Positions 25,248 through 32,590 of a stretch of DNA of 64,000 nt are shown here, one piece after another. The translations under genes were made by a program, and so were the position numbers. Each line of letters begins with the position of its first letter. Position 1 is the first letter of the stretch. The notes under the pieces were generated by a model. That model had not been told where the DNA came from. It did no database searches and saw only the letters and a program-made list of their open reading frames with translations. Source of the stretch: RGIG4608 sp045606265 (GTDB lineage Bacteria; Bacillota; Clostridia; Oscillospirales; CAG-272); contig JAZURO010000032.1 in assembly GCA_045606265.1 (NCBI GenBank), positions 1-64,000 of the forward strand, written 5' to 3'.

Positions 25248-25278
25248 ACAATCCCTTGCTTACAAAGCAAGGGATTGT
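25248..25278 (+). promoter_or_regulatory. 14-bp hairpin between nrdD and nrdG
   Basis: ACAATCCCTTGCTT pairs perfectly with AAGCAAGGGATTGT around an ACA loop. No T tract follows (TAATC), so a full terminator is unlikely. It ends six bases before the nrdG ribosome binding site and probably sets the nrdD:nrdG ratio by mRNA stability or partial termination. Confidence 0.7.
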
Positions 25279-25295
25279 TAATCAAAGGTAAAATT

Positions 25296-25856
25296 ATGAA
25301 TTATGCACTTATTCGTGAAAATGATATAGCTAACGGTCCCGGTGTAAGAACTTCCCTTTTTGTAAGCGGTTGCCGTCATCATTGTAAGGGCTGTTTTAAT
25401 CCTGAGACTTGGAATTTTAGTTATGGACAGCCATTCACTCAGAATGAAATTGACTACATTATAGAAGCAACTATGCCTTCGTTTGTTGAGGGGCTTACAC
25501 TTCTTGGAGGTGAACCTTTTGAACCTGAAAACCAAGAAGCTCTTATCGAGCTTTTGAAGCAATTCAAGAAAAAAATACCTAACAAGAAAGTTTGGTGCTA
25601 CACGGGTTTTAGTTTTGAAAATGAACTGCTACCCAAAATACACAAGAACGAGGAAAACGTTCAGAGATTATTAGAACATATAGACGTGTTGGTGGACGGT
25701 AAATTCGTTGAAGAATTAAAAAGCTCTGCATTATTATTCAGAGGGTCCTCTAATCAAAACATAATTGATGTTCCCTCTTCTTTGAAATCGAACAAACTCG
25801 TATTGTTAGATGGCAAATGGGAAAGAACCATGGGAAGCGGCAACATATACGACTAA
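25296..25856 (+). CDS. nrdG: anaerobic ribonucleotide reductase activating enzyme
   Basis: This radical SAM enzyme generates the glycyl radical on NrdD. The cluster motif Cys26-x3-Cys30-x2-Cys33 lies in SGCRHHCKGCFN, and LLGGEPF near residue 69 is the SAM-binding GGE segment. The ATG at 25296 is seven bases after AAAGG; an earlier in-frame codon at 25275 falls inside the upstream hairpin and was rejected. Length (186) is within family range. Confidence 0.95.
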   Translation: MNYALIRENDIANGPGVRTSLFVSGCRHHCKGCFNPETWNFSYGQPFTQNEIDYIIEATMPSFVEGLTLLGGEPFEPENQEALIELLKQFKKKIPNKKVWCYTGFSFENELLPKIHKNEENVQRLLEHIDVLVDGKFVEELKSSALLFRGSSNQNIIDVPSSLKSNKLVLLDGKWERTMGSGNIYD

Positions 25857-25886
25857 AAAAAGCTCAATCTTACGATTGAGCTTTTT
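25857..25886. terminator. bidirectional terminator after nrdG
   Basis: AAAGCTCAATC/GATTGAGCTTT with a TTAC loop, flanked by A and T runs, serves nrdG and the convergent P-loop gene. Confidence 0.9.
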
Positions 25887-25893
25887 GTATTTA

Positions 25894-26301
25894 TCAGATG
25901 AATTTTCTCATTATATCTGTTACGTTTTCAGCGGGCAAAGAAGATGTGAGAATCACATTAACATTACTTCTGAGTGCAAGTGCCTCAACTTCAAGCAAGA
26001 ATTTTTCAAATGCGGGAACGTCCTCATTACAAATCTTCAAGCAAGAGTCAATAAAGATCTCGGTAACATCGTAGTTACTTGCTAAAATACCTGCCACAAA
26101 TCCGAAAAGGGATTGAGCATCAGCCACCAAATATTCAACAGTATCTATAAGTCTAACTTGGCTGTTAACGTCATAACGCAATTTGTTACCCTTTTCAATG
26201 CAAACTACGCATCCCTTAGTTTCAGACTGCGCCTGATTTACCATTTCAATAAGAGTTTTTGTTTTGCCTGTACCCTTAACGCCAATTATCAATTTCACCA
26301 T
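25894..26301 (-). CDS. small P-loop ATP-binding protein of unknown function
   Basis: This 135-residue protein begins MVKLIIGVKGTGKTKTL, a clear Walker A (GVKGTGKT, residues 7-14), and later has DVTEIFIDSCLKIC near 80-93, where the strand-Asp could be Walker B. A final VILTSS strand completes a minimal RecA/AAA-like core; nothing else is attached. Comparable proteins in Clostridia are annotated only as ATP-binding. It is monocistronic, with a GGAGG site, between nrdG and pgi. Confidence 0.65.
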   Translation of the reverse strand: MVKLIIGVKGTGKTKTLIEMVNQAQSETKGCVVCIEKGNKLRYDVNSQVRLIDTVEYLVADAQSLFGFVAGILASNYDVTEIFIDSCLKICNEDVPAFEKFLLEVEALALRSNVNVILTSSLPAENVTDIMRKFI

Positions 26302-26440
26302 AATAAAATTACCTCCAAGAGTTAATTAAAGCATTTTGCTTCCTTATGTATTAATTATACACTAAGCTTTCAAAAAAAGCAAGTAGTTTTAATAAAAAAT
26401 TAACTAAAAATATACACAAAATTCTAAAAAATCTTGAAGA

Positions 26441-27778
26441 TTATACATTTCTTGCTTCAAGTTCTTTTCTGCGCTCCTCATATCCAGGTTTTCCAAGCAT
26501 TGCAAACATATTCTTCTTATATTCTTCAACACCGGGCTGATCAAAAGGATTAACACCAAGAAGGTATCCTGACATTGCGCAAGCAAGCTCAAAGAAGTAG
26601 ATAAGATAACCAAGTGAGTACGCATTTCTTTCAGCTATCTCTATGTGGATGTTTGGTACGTCACCGTCAATGTGTGCCAGCTGAGTTGCTCTCATAGCTG
26701 TTTGCTTAAGATCGTTAATATCGCGTCCTGCAAGGAAGTTTAGACCGTCGATATTCGCCTCATCATAAGGAATTGTAAACGTGCTCTTAGTATCATGAAC
26801 CGAGAGAACTGTTTCAAACAGCATCTTTTCACCCTGCTGAATATATTGACCGAGTGAATGCAAGTCTGTTGAAAAGATAAGCGAAGATGGGAATATTCCC
26901 TTTCCGTCCTTACCCTCACTTTCACCGTAAAGTTGCTTCCACCATTCTTGAAGCGTTGCTGTAAAAGGCTCATAACCAACAAGAATTTCAAGATGCTTTC
27001 CTTTGCGGTAAAGAATATTTCTAATAGCTGCATATTTATATGCATCATTTTTTCTAAGATCGGGATCAGAATATGCAAGTCTTGCATCATTTGCGCCCTT
27101 CATAAGATTATCAATATCAATACCTGCAACTGCAACAGGAAGAAGTCCAACTGCTGTCAATACTGAGAATCTTCCGCCTACGTCATCGGGGATTACAAAT
27201 GTTTCGTATCCCTGCTTAGTAGCAAATGATTTAAGCGTTCCGCGTTCTTTATCGGTTGTAACATAAATTCTTCTATTTGCTTCTTCAATGCCATATTTCT
27301 TTTCCAAAAAAGCGCGAAGAATTCTAAATGCAACAGCCGGTTCAGTAGTAGTGCCGGATTTAGAAATTACATTTATGCATACGTTCTTATGCTCACAAAT
27401 ATATAGCAATTCGTTAAGATAAGCTGCGCTTATATTACATCCGGCATAATAAATTGAGGGGGTGTTATTCTTAGCTTCATTGTAGTTAATTGCACTAAGA
27501 AACTCGATAATAGCTTTTGTTCCAAGATAGGAACCACCTATACCAATTACAATAAACGCATCACAATCATTTTGTATTTTTTTAGCAGCTGCCTTTATTC
27601 TTTCAAATTCTTCTTTATCGTAATTTTCAGGAAGATCCATCCATCCAAGGAAATCGCTACCTGCGCCACTTCTTTCTTTAAGCATTTTATCAGCAAGAGT
27701 AACCATAGGTGAGATGCAATCATACTCGTGTTCTGCTATAAATTTTTTCAAATATTGGTCATTTAATTTAAGTGTCAT
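26441..27778 (-). CDS. pgi: glucose-6-phosphate isomerase
   Basis: This glycolytic enzyme interconverts glucose-6- and fructose-6-phosphate. Motifs include VIGIGGSYLGTKA (about residue 77), the phosphate-binding VISKSGTTTEPA (about 135) and the C-terminal QPGVEEYKKNMF (about 419) with the catalytic region. Length of 445 residues is typical of Firmicutes. A GAAGGGA site precedes the ATG and a promoter lies upstream; it is probably monocistronic. Confidence 0.96.
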   Translation of the reverse strand: MTLKLNDQYLKKFIAEHEYDCISPMVTLADKMLKERSGAGSDFLGWMDLPENYDKEEFERIKAAAKKIQNDCDAFIVIGIGGSYLGTKAIIEFLSAINYNEAKNNTPSIYYAGCNISAAYLNELLYICEHKNVCINVISKSGTTTEPAVAFRILRAFLEKKYGIEEANRRIYVTTDKERGTLKSFATKQGYETFVIPDDVGGRFSVLTAVGLLPVAVAGIDIDNLMKGANDARLAYSDPDLRKNDAYKYAAIRNILYRKGKHLEILVGYEPFTATLQEWWKQLYGESEGKDGKGIFPSSLIFSTDLHSLGQYIQQGEKMLFETVLSVHDTKSTFTIPYDEANIDGLNFLAGRDINDLKQTAMRATQLAHIDGDVPNIHIEIAERNAYSLGYLIYFFELACAMSGYLLGVNPFDQPGVEEYKKNMFAMLGKPGYEERRKELEARNV

Positions 27779-27812
27779 AATAAACTTCCCTTCTAAAAAT
27801 CAACTATTATGT

Positions 27813-27841
27813 ATTGTACTACTTTTTTAGAAAAAAAGCAA
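27813..27841 (-). promoter_or_regulatory. probable promoter of pgi
   Basis: On the minus strand TTGCTT (27841-27836) and TACAAT (27818-27813) are 17 bp apart, 35 bp upstream of the start codon. Confidence 0.55.
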
Positions 27842-27852
27842 TACTATTTTCG

Positions 27853-29019
27853 TTATTTTATAAGGAATTTTGATAAAATTCTAACAAACAATGTCCAAAA
27901 ATCTATTTTTTCTATGTTTTCACTCGATAAAATAGATGATTTACCTATAATTTTGTTATTTATTCGGTACTCTATTTGACCGACTTCATTTCCCTTATAT
28001 ATAGGCGCTTCTATCTTATTTGGTAGATTTATTGATTTATCTATTTTATTTGCATCTCCTTTTTTTACGACAATCGAAAAATCAGAACTATTGATATGAC
28101 AATCGTTTTCAATACCATAATTTACCCTTATGGGACTCATATTTTCAGCGCAGTCGCTGTATAATTCATAATTAGCAAATCCCCAGTTCAAAAGTTGAGT
28201 TGCTATTGAGTTTCTTACATCACTGCTCGGCGCCCCCATTATTACGCAAATTAAATGCATATTATCTCGTTTAGCAGTTGCACTTACACAAAATTTTGCT
28301 TTAGCTGTTGAACCTGTTTTCAGTCCGGTTGCGCCCTTGTAAAATCTGACTAATCTGTTAGTATTGGTTAATCCAAAGCTCCCGCCTCTAATACTATCCA
28401 TCCACGTTGAGCTATATTTAAGAATGTCTTCATATTTGATTAACTCTCTGGACATTATTGCTATATCCCTTGCACTTGTAACGTGATTAAGTACGGTATC
28501 ATCAAGTCCGTTAGTATTTTCAAAACACGTGTTATTCATTCCAAGCTCACGGGCTTTTTCGTTCATTTTAAGTACGAATATTTCTTCGGAACCGCTAATA
28601 TGCTCAGCCAATGCGACCGCTGCATCATTTGCTGAGGATATTACAATACTTTTTATCATATCCTCAACGCTCATTTGCTCACCTTCTTTCAGATAAATCT
28701 GTGAGCCGCCCATTGAAGCAGCATAGGCACTTGCGATAACCGTATCACTGTATTTCAAATTACCTTTTTCAATCTCTTCCATAATCAATAACAATGTCAT
28801 GATTTTAGTAACGGAAGCAGGAGGCAATGCCTCGTCCGCATTATACTCATACAAAACAGTTCCGGTGGTAGCTTCCATCAAAATTGCACTTTTGCAGTCA
28901 AATGTCATAACATTTTTGTTGCCTTCTGTACCATATATCGGATAACTTACAAAGGAAAAAACAATAAGAATACATAAAATAATGCACATAGTCTTTTTAC
29001 ATAAAAATAAAAAACTCAT
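27853..29019 (-). CDS. D-alanyl-D-alanine carboxypeptidase (DacF/PBP5-type)
   Basis: A membrane-anchored low-molecular-weight penicillin-binding protein that trims peptidoglycan stem peptides. An N-terminal signal segment (about residues 8-28) precedes the S11 peptidase domain, whose three motifs are intact: SVTK (Ser69-Lys72), SAN (129-131) and KTG (234-236). A C-terminal PBP5-like domain ends in an amphipathic membrane anchor FWTLFVRILSKFLIK. The ATG at 29019 was preferred over one at 29028 because the latter abuts the AGGAG site. The start region lies in a 15-bp hairpin. In this sporulation-rich neighbourhood a DacF-like role in cortex formation is possible. Confidence 0.9.
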   Translation of the reverse strand: MSFLFLCKKTMCIILCILIVFSFVSYPIYGTEGNKNVMTFDCKSAILMEATTGTVLYEYNADEALPPASVTKIMTLLLIMEEIEKGNLKYSDTVIASAYAASMGGSQIYLKEGEQMSVEDMIKSIVISSANDAAVALAEHISGSEEIFVLKMNEKARELGMNNTCFENTNGLDDTVLNHVTSARDIAIMSRELIKYEDILKYSSTWMDSIRGGSFGLTNTNRLVRFYKGATGLKTGSTAKAKFCVSATAKRDNMHLICVIMGAPSSDVRNSIATQLLNWGFANYELYSDCAENMSPIRVNYGIENDCHINSSDFSIVVKKGDANKIDKSINLPNKIEAPIYKGNEVGQIEYRINNKIIGKSSILSSENIEKIDFWTLFVRILSKFLIK

Positions 29020-29060
29020 ATATTTCATCTCCTAAATCTATTTAGTGAAATATATGAGTT
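29013..29060 (-). promoter_or_regulatory. hairpin over the carboxypeptidase translation start
   Basis: AACTCATATATTTCA (as read on the plus strand, 29013-29027) and its perfect complement (29046-29060) enclose an 18-base loop. In mRNA, the loop holds the TAGGAG ribosome binding site and the 3' arm contains both candidate ATGs. It may block translation until melted, or be an operator. Confidence 0.65.
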
Positions 29061-29091
29061 ATTATGCTTATTTATTCTAATATGATCTATT

Positions 29092-29985
29092 TTAGTTTTT
29101 CAATATACCCTCAATTACCAATGCTCCGTCAGCAACAGCAGTAATGATCTGGTAAACTTCACGTTCTCTGATATCTCCAACTGCATATAAATTTTCAATA
29201 TTAGTTTTGCAATAATTATCAGTTAATATTTGGCCGTTTGGTGCCTTTTGCAATCCCTCAATCTCAAAAGTCATATTTGCTACTTCACCTACAGCTCCGA
29301 ATACACCGTGACAGTCAATGTGATAAATATCTTTTCCGTTCAATAAAAGATCAAGTCCCTCAACAAAATCTACTCCCTTAATCTCACTAACGGTTGCATT
29401 CAAAACAAACTCAATATTGTCTTTTGCTTTTGCTCTCTCAACAAGATAATTTGCAGCTCTGAAAGTATCTCGTCTATGAATAAGATATACCTTTTGGCAG
29501 ATTGCAGATAAATAGATCGCTTGCGTTAATGCACTATCTCCGCCACCTATAACGCAAACAGCTTTATTTCTGAAAAAGAAGCCGTCACAGGTTGCACAGT
29601 AAGATACACCTGCCCCCGCAAACTTCTCTTCACCTTTGACACCTAAATGTTTGTGTGATCTTCCCATAGCTAAAATCAAATGCTTACATTCAAAAACATC
29701 TCTCTTTGTTGATACCTTAAAACCACCGTCAATCTTCTCAACGGATACAACTGCCCTTTTTACAATAGGTATATCCTGCGCTTTAACGTGTTCAGTAAAC
29801 ACGTTGTGCAATTCCAATCCGCTTATTGCATTAAATCCAAGATAGTTTTCAACCTCGGTCGCCTTGGTCAACTGGCAGTCTCCTGCCCCTTTATCAATTA
29901 TTATTACAGAAAGACCTGCCCTTTTTGCATAAATTGCAGTAGAAAGACCCGCAGGACCTCCTCCAATTATCAATACATCCGTCAT
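29092..29985 (-). CDS. trxB: thioredoxin-disulfide reductase
   Basis: This flavoenzyme passes electrons from NADPH to thioredoxin. It has the FAD loop GGGPAGLSTAIYA (about residues 7-19), the redox pair in SYCATCDG (about Cys132 and Cys135), the NADPH loop GGGDSALTQA (about 149) and the C-terminal AVGDIRE FAD motif. Length 297 is normal for the low-molecular-weight type. It starts ten bases after divIC and is co-transcribed with the yabPQ-divIC set. Confidence 0.94.
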   Translation of the reverse strand: MTDVLIIGGGPAGLSTAIYAKRAGLSVIIIDKGAGDCQLTKATEVENYLGFNAISGLELHNVFTEHVKAQDIPIVKRAVVSVEKIDGGFKVSTKRDVFECKHLILAMGRSHKHLGVKGEEKFAGAGVSYCATCDGFFFRNKAVCVIGGGDSALTQAIYLSAICQKVYLIHRRDTFRAANYLVERAKAKDNIEFVLNATVSEIKGVDFVEGLDLLLNGKDIYHIDCHGVFGAVGEVANMTFEIEGLQKAPNGQILTDNYCKTNIENLYAVGDIREREVYQIITAVADGALVIEGILKN

Positions 29986-29995
29986 ATTTATCTCC

Positions 29996-30301
29996 TTATT
30001 CTACATAGTATATTGTTTCGTCAGGAAAGCAATACCCCATAATACGTGCCATTCTCTCCTTGTATTCATCGTCGATTTCAGTATTTATATAGTACTTCAA
30101 TTCATCAATCTCGATGCTTTTATTAACGTAAATATCCTCTAAAACTTCATTTTTTTGCTTAACAGCAATATATTCCATCATATTATTGGCGGAAATAATG
30201 CACGCCACAATAACGATTATAAGTGAGAACAAACCCAGTAGAATAGAAGGAAGTCTTTTGATTCTCTTTTGAGATGATTTATTTGATTTTTTCAACTTCA
30301 T
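29996..30301 (-). CDS. divIC: FtsB/DivIC-type septum formation initiator
   Basis: This 101-residue bitopic division protein has a basic cytoplasmic N-terminus, one transmembrane helix (about residues 19-40), a coiled-coil segment VKQKNEVLEDIY and the C-terminal ARIMGYCFPDETIYYV that matches the family's conserved R-x-x-x-Y-x-x-P-x-E pattern. Its place after yabQ matches the Bacillus yabP-yabQ-divIC order. It would act in the FtsL/FtsQ(DivIB) complex. Confidence 0.85.
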   Translation of the reverse strand: MKLKKSNKSSQKRIKRLPSILLGLFSLIIVIVACIISANNMMEYIAVKQKNEVLEDIYVNKSIEIDELKYYINTEIDDEYKERMARIMGYCFPDETIYYVE

Positions 30302-30319
30302 TTCCTCTCCAAACCATAA

Positions 30320-30754
30320 TTAAAGAATAGTATTCTTTACGTTATTATTATACAACTTAATATGTATTTTTTCAATAGTTAAGAATAAAAAAACTAATAT
30401 TTTTGTTAATATATTCCAAACAAATCTTATAGCTGTTATAGGGGGGATAAGAATCATTATAGTTAGTTTCCTCAGTATTTTAGATATTATCGCAAGATAA
30501 ATATAAATACCCAGTATTATAGACGCTGCATAAACACCTCTGAATATTCCTTTATTAGTATAGAAGAGCGTTAGGATCATTAATAGTGAATAAGAAATAA
30601 CGGAAATACAGTCAATCAAAGATAAAAGTATTGTTTTACGCTTATTTTTTATTCTATTTATTAACAATCTTAGAGTATCAAAAAACCAAGTCAGTATACA
30701 AGAACACGCAAATGTCAAGATACCGCTTTGGAACATTTCTATCGGTTGAACCAT
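30320..30754 (-). CDS. yabQ: spore cortex biosynthesis protein YabQ
   Basis: A 144-residue polytopic protein with about four hydrophobic segments (around 10-26, 45-65, 72-92 and 105-128). The N-terminal FACSCILTWFFDTLR and the position between yabP and divIC fit YabQ, a membrane protein of the mother cell required for cortex synthesis in Bacillus. Sequence conservation in this family is low, so the call depends partly on gene order. It begins three bases after yabP. Confidence 0.82.
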   Translation of the reverse strand: MVQPIEMFQSGILTFACSCILTWFFDTLRLLINRIKNKRKTILLSLIDCISVISYSLLMILTLFYTNKGIFRGVYAASIILGIYIYLAIISKILRKLTIMILIPPITAIRFVWNILTKILVFLFLTIEKIHIKLYNNNVKNTIL

Positions 30755-30757
30755 ATA

Positions 30758-31045
30758 CTATTTGAAAATACGTGACAGTAAAGATCTCTTGTCACTTTCA
30801 AATAAATCATAATAATTTATCCCATTTATTTTGCCTGTTATCTCCAATTCTCCCTTTTCTACGTTCAACACATTAATGTGGATACTTTCTCCTTCTATAC
30901 CCAACTCTCCGCAAACTGTTCTTACATTCATACTCTTGTCATCAAAATTTATTATTTCCTTTACACCAGTAATACTCATTTTTTCTCTATAATGTAACGT
31001 TAATAAGTGCTCTGACTTTGTCGAAGCGGATCTTGACTCTAACAT
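30758..31045 (-). CDS. yabP: sporulation protein YabP
   Basis: This 95-residue protein belongs to the YabP/YqfC family: the ISVTGV-like ...SITGVKEIINFDDKSMNVRT core (residues about 26-46) and the LEITGKINGINY segment are typical beta-rich motifs. YabP is made early in sporulation in the mother cell. The ATG at 31045, eight bases after GGAGG, was chosen over an in-frame GTG at 31054. The ribosome binding site is inside the arm of a terminator-like hairpin. Confidence 0.88.
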   Translation of the reverse strand: MLESRSASTKSEHLLTLHYREKMSITGVKEIINFDDKSMNVRTVCGELGIEGESIHINVLNVEKGELEITGKINGINYYDLFESDKRSLLSRIFK

Positions 31046-31094
31046 AAAAAACACCTCCAGCCTTGTTATTGATAAAATATGCTGGGGGTGTTTT
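31046..31094 (-). terminator. terminator-like hairpin containing the yabP ribosome binding site
   Basis: On the minus strand AAAACACCCCCAGC (31094-31081) pairs with GCTGGAGGTGTTTT (31061-31048; one G-T wobble) around a 19-base loop, and a run of six T follows. GGAGG of yabP lies in the 3' arm. It would terminate transcripts from hup-rqcP and hide the yabP site in read-through RNA. Confidence 0.7.
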
Positions 31095-31103
31095 ATTTAT
31101 GAA

Positions 31104-31346
31104 TCATTGTAATACTTTATAAAGCAAAGATGCCTCGTCCTTTAATACATGCTCTTTTACGTCTAAAACACATATTTTAAGAGTCCTGTTTCCAAAGGTG
31201 ATTTCAATAATATCATTTTCTTTAACGTCATACGAAGCTTTTGCAGGTCTTCCATTAACAGTTACGTGGGCATTATCGCAAGCTTCATTTGCAACTGTTC
31301 TACGCTTAATTATTCTTGAAACCTTTAAGAATTTATCCAATCTCAT
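31104..31346 (-). CDS. rqcP: S4-domain RNA-binding protein RqcP (YabO)
   Basis: This 80-residue S4 protein begins MRLDKFLKVSRIIKRR, the classic S4 helix, and has ANEACDNAHVTVNG and DIIEITFGNR strands. In Bacillus RqcP works with RqcH on stalled 50S subunits to add C-terminal alanine tails in ribosome quality control. The ATG at 31346 follows GGAG by six bases; an in-frame TTG at 31358 overlaps that site. It lies between hup and yabP as in many Firmicutes. Confidence 0.92.
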   Translation of the reverse strand: MRLDKFLKVSRIIKRRTVANEACDNAHVTVNGRPAKASYDVKENDIIEITFGNRTLKICVLDVKEHVLKDEASLLYKVLQ

Positions 31347-31362
31347 ATGATACTCCAAAATT

Positions 31363-31393
31363 AATAAATTATGGGCGGATTACCGCCCATAAT
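31363..31393 (-). terminator. hairpin between hup and rqcP
   Basis: ATTATGGGCGG/CCGCCCATAAT, 11 bp with a four-base loop (31368-31393), followed on the minus strand by TTTATTAATTTT. It probably terminates most hup transcripts and lets some through to rqcP. Confidence 0.65.
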
Positions 31394-31407
31394 CTATATA
31401 AATCAAA

Positions 31408-31680
31408 TTAGTTTACTGCATCCTTAAATGCCTTACCAGCTGAGAATGTGGGGTGCTTAGAAGCGGGAATAACAATCTCTTCACCGGTCTTGGGATTTCT
31501 GCCTTTTCTTTCTTCACGAGCTTTAACTTCGAATGTACCGAAGCCTACAAGCTGTACTTTTTCTCCATTTTTAAGAGCAGCTACGATAGAATCTGTAACA
31601 GCCTTTACAGCAATTTCTGCATCCTTTTTTGTAAGCTTACCAGCAGCTGCAACTGCTTCAACCAATTGAACTTTGTTCAT
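31408..31680 (-). CDS. hup: HU-family DNA-binding protein
   Basis: HU is the abundant nucleoid architectural protein. The 90-residue sequence has the dimerisation helices, VQLVGFGTFEVKAREERKG (about 41-59), the DNA-intercalating arm with GRNPKTGEEI-IPASKHP (about 60-77) including the conserved Pro, and the GKAFKDAVN tail. Length is normal. It has its own promoter with an overlapping dyad and a hairpin after it, consistent with high, separately controlled expression. Confidence 0.97.
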   Translation of the reverse strand: MNKVQLVEAVAAAGKLTKKDAEIAVKAVTDSIVAALKNGEKVQLVGFGTFEVKAREERKGRNPKTGEEIVIPASKHPTFSAGKAFKDAVN

Positions 31681-31708
31681 TTTTAAATCCTAACCTTTCA
31701 TAAATTAT

Positions 31709-31725
31709 GTAGTGAATTTCACTAC
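31709..31725. promoter_or_regulatory. dyad operator candidate at the hup transcription start
   Basis: GTAGTGAA and TTCACTAC form a perfect 8-bp inverted repeat around one central base, placed immediately downstream of the -10 hexamer where the transcript should begin. The arrangement suggests repressor binding; the regulator is unknown. Confidence 0.55.
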
Positions 31726-31731
31726 AATAAT

Positions 31732-31760
31732 ATAATAACACAAAACCCTTGATAATGCAA
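31732..31760 (-). promoter_or_regulatory. promoter of hup
   Basis: On the minus strand TTGCAT (31760-31755) and TATTAT (31737-31732) are 17 bp apart. The -35 lies within the hairpin that ends the upstream transcript. Confidence 0.65.
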
Positions 31761-31767
31761 GGGTTTT
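31742..31767. terminator. terminator of the cdaA-to-mazG run
   Basis: AAAACCCTTG/CAAGGGTTTT with a six-base loop; T-rich DNA follows on the minus strand. It sits about 110 bp after the mazG stop codon and overlaps the hup -35. Confidence 0.65.
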
Positions 31768-31875
31768 TGCGATTTTTTTAATAAATTTTTATTTATTTTT
31801 CACATAAAAATGAACTATTGTTGTTAATATACAAACAAATTGCCCAAATTTTGTCTAAAATTAACCAAAATACTT

Positions 31876-32574
31876 TTATTTATATTTTTCAATAAAGGAA
31901 TTAGTCTTTTTGTACAAGGATTCCTCGGGATCAATATCGCATTTGACCGCCACTGCGCTCAGCAAAAACAATACTTCACCCATCTCAGAAGCGGAAATAT
32001 TGCCACCGTTATTCTTTACGTTATTTAGCATTTTATTAATATCGTCAATTATTTCAACATTGGTCATTTCTTTGAATTCACCGGATTTTTTAGACACCTT
32101 GGAAGCACGCATAAGTGAAGGCGTCATTGGAGGAATCGAGGTAAGCTTATCATACATTGTTTCTCTGCTTTTCTCAATATTCTTGATTGTTTCCCAATTG
32201 GTTAACACCTCATCAGCCGTGGATGCAGAAACGTCACCGAAAATATGAGGATGCCTGTGGATCAATTTGGTACAAACATCATTGGCTACGTCATTGATAT
32301 CGAAATTCCCTGCTTCTCTTTCCATTTGACTGTGAAATACTACTTGAAGCAAAACATCTCCAAGCTCTTCACGCAGCAATTTGGAGTCATTGTTATCTAT
32401 TGCCTCTATAACCTCATATGTTTCTTCTATGAAATTCTTTCGTATGCTTTCGTGTGTCTGCTCGGCATCCCAAGGACAGCCGTCCTTTCCGCGAAGGATC
32501 TCCATTATTAAACACAAATCATTAAAATCGTACTCTTTTTTTGATAATAATTTTTCAACTTTTTCGTTTTTCAT
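31876..32574 (-). CDS. mazG: nucleoside triphosphate pyrophosphohydrolase MazG
   Basis: MazG hydrolyses (d)NTPs to monophosphates and removes aberrant nucleotides. LRGKDGCPWDAEQTHES (about residues 28-44) and the metal-binding EETYEV and EELGDVLLQVVFHS (about 50 and 69-82) are diagnostic, and RHPHIFGD follows near 107. The 232-residue length suggests one full MazG domain plus a decayed second one. In Bacillus yabN the same domain is near yabM and yabO, matching this order. It is the last gene of the long minus-strand run. Confidence 0.93.
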   Translation of the reverse strand: MKNEKVEKLLSKKEYDFNDLCLIMEILRGKDGCPWDAEQTHESIRKNFIEETYEVIEAIDNNDSKLLREELGDVLLQVVFHSQMEREAGNFDINDVANDVCTKLIHRHPHIFGDVSASTADEVLTNWETIKNIEKSRETMYDKLTSIPPMTPSLMRASKVSKKSGEFKEMTNVEIIDDINKMLNNVKNNGGNISASEMGEVLFLLSAVAVKCDIDPEESLYKKTNSFIEKYK

Positions 32575-32590
32575 TTAATTCTCTTTTCTA

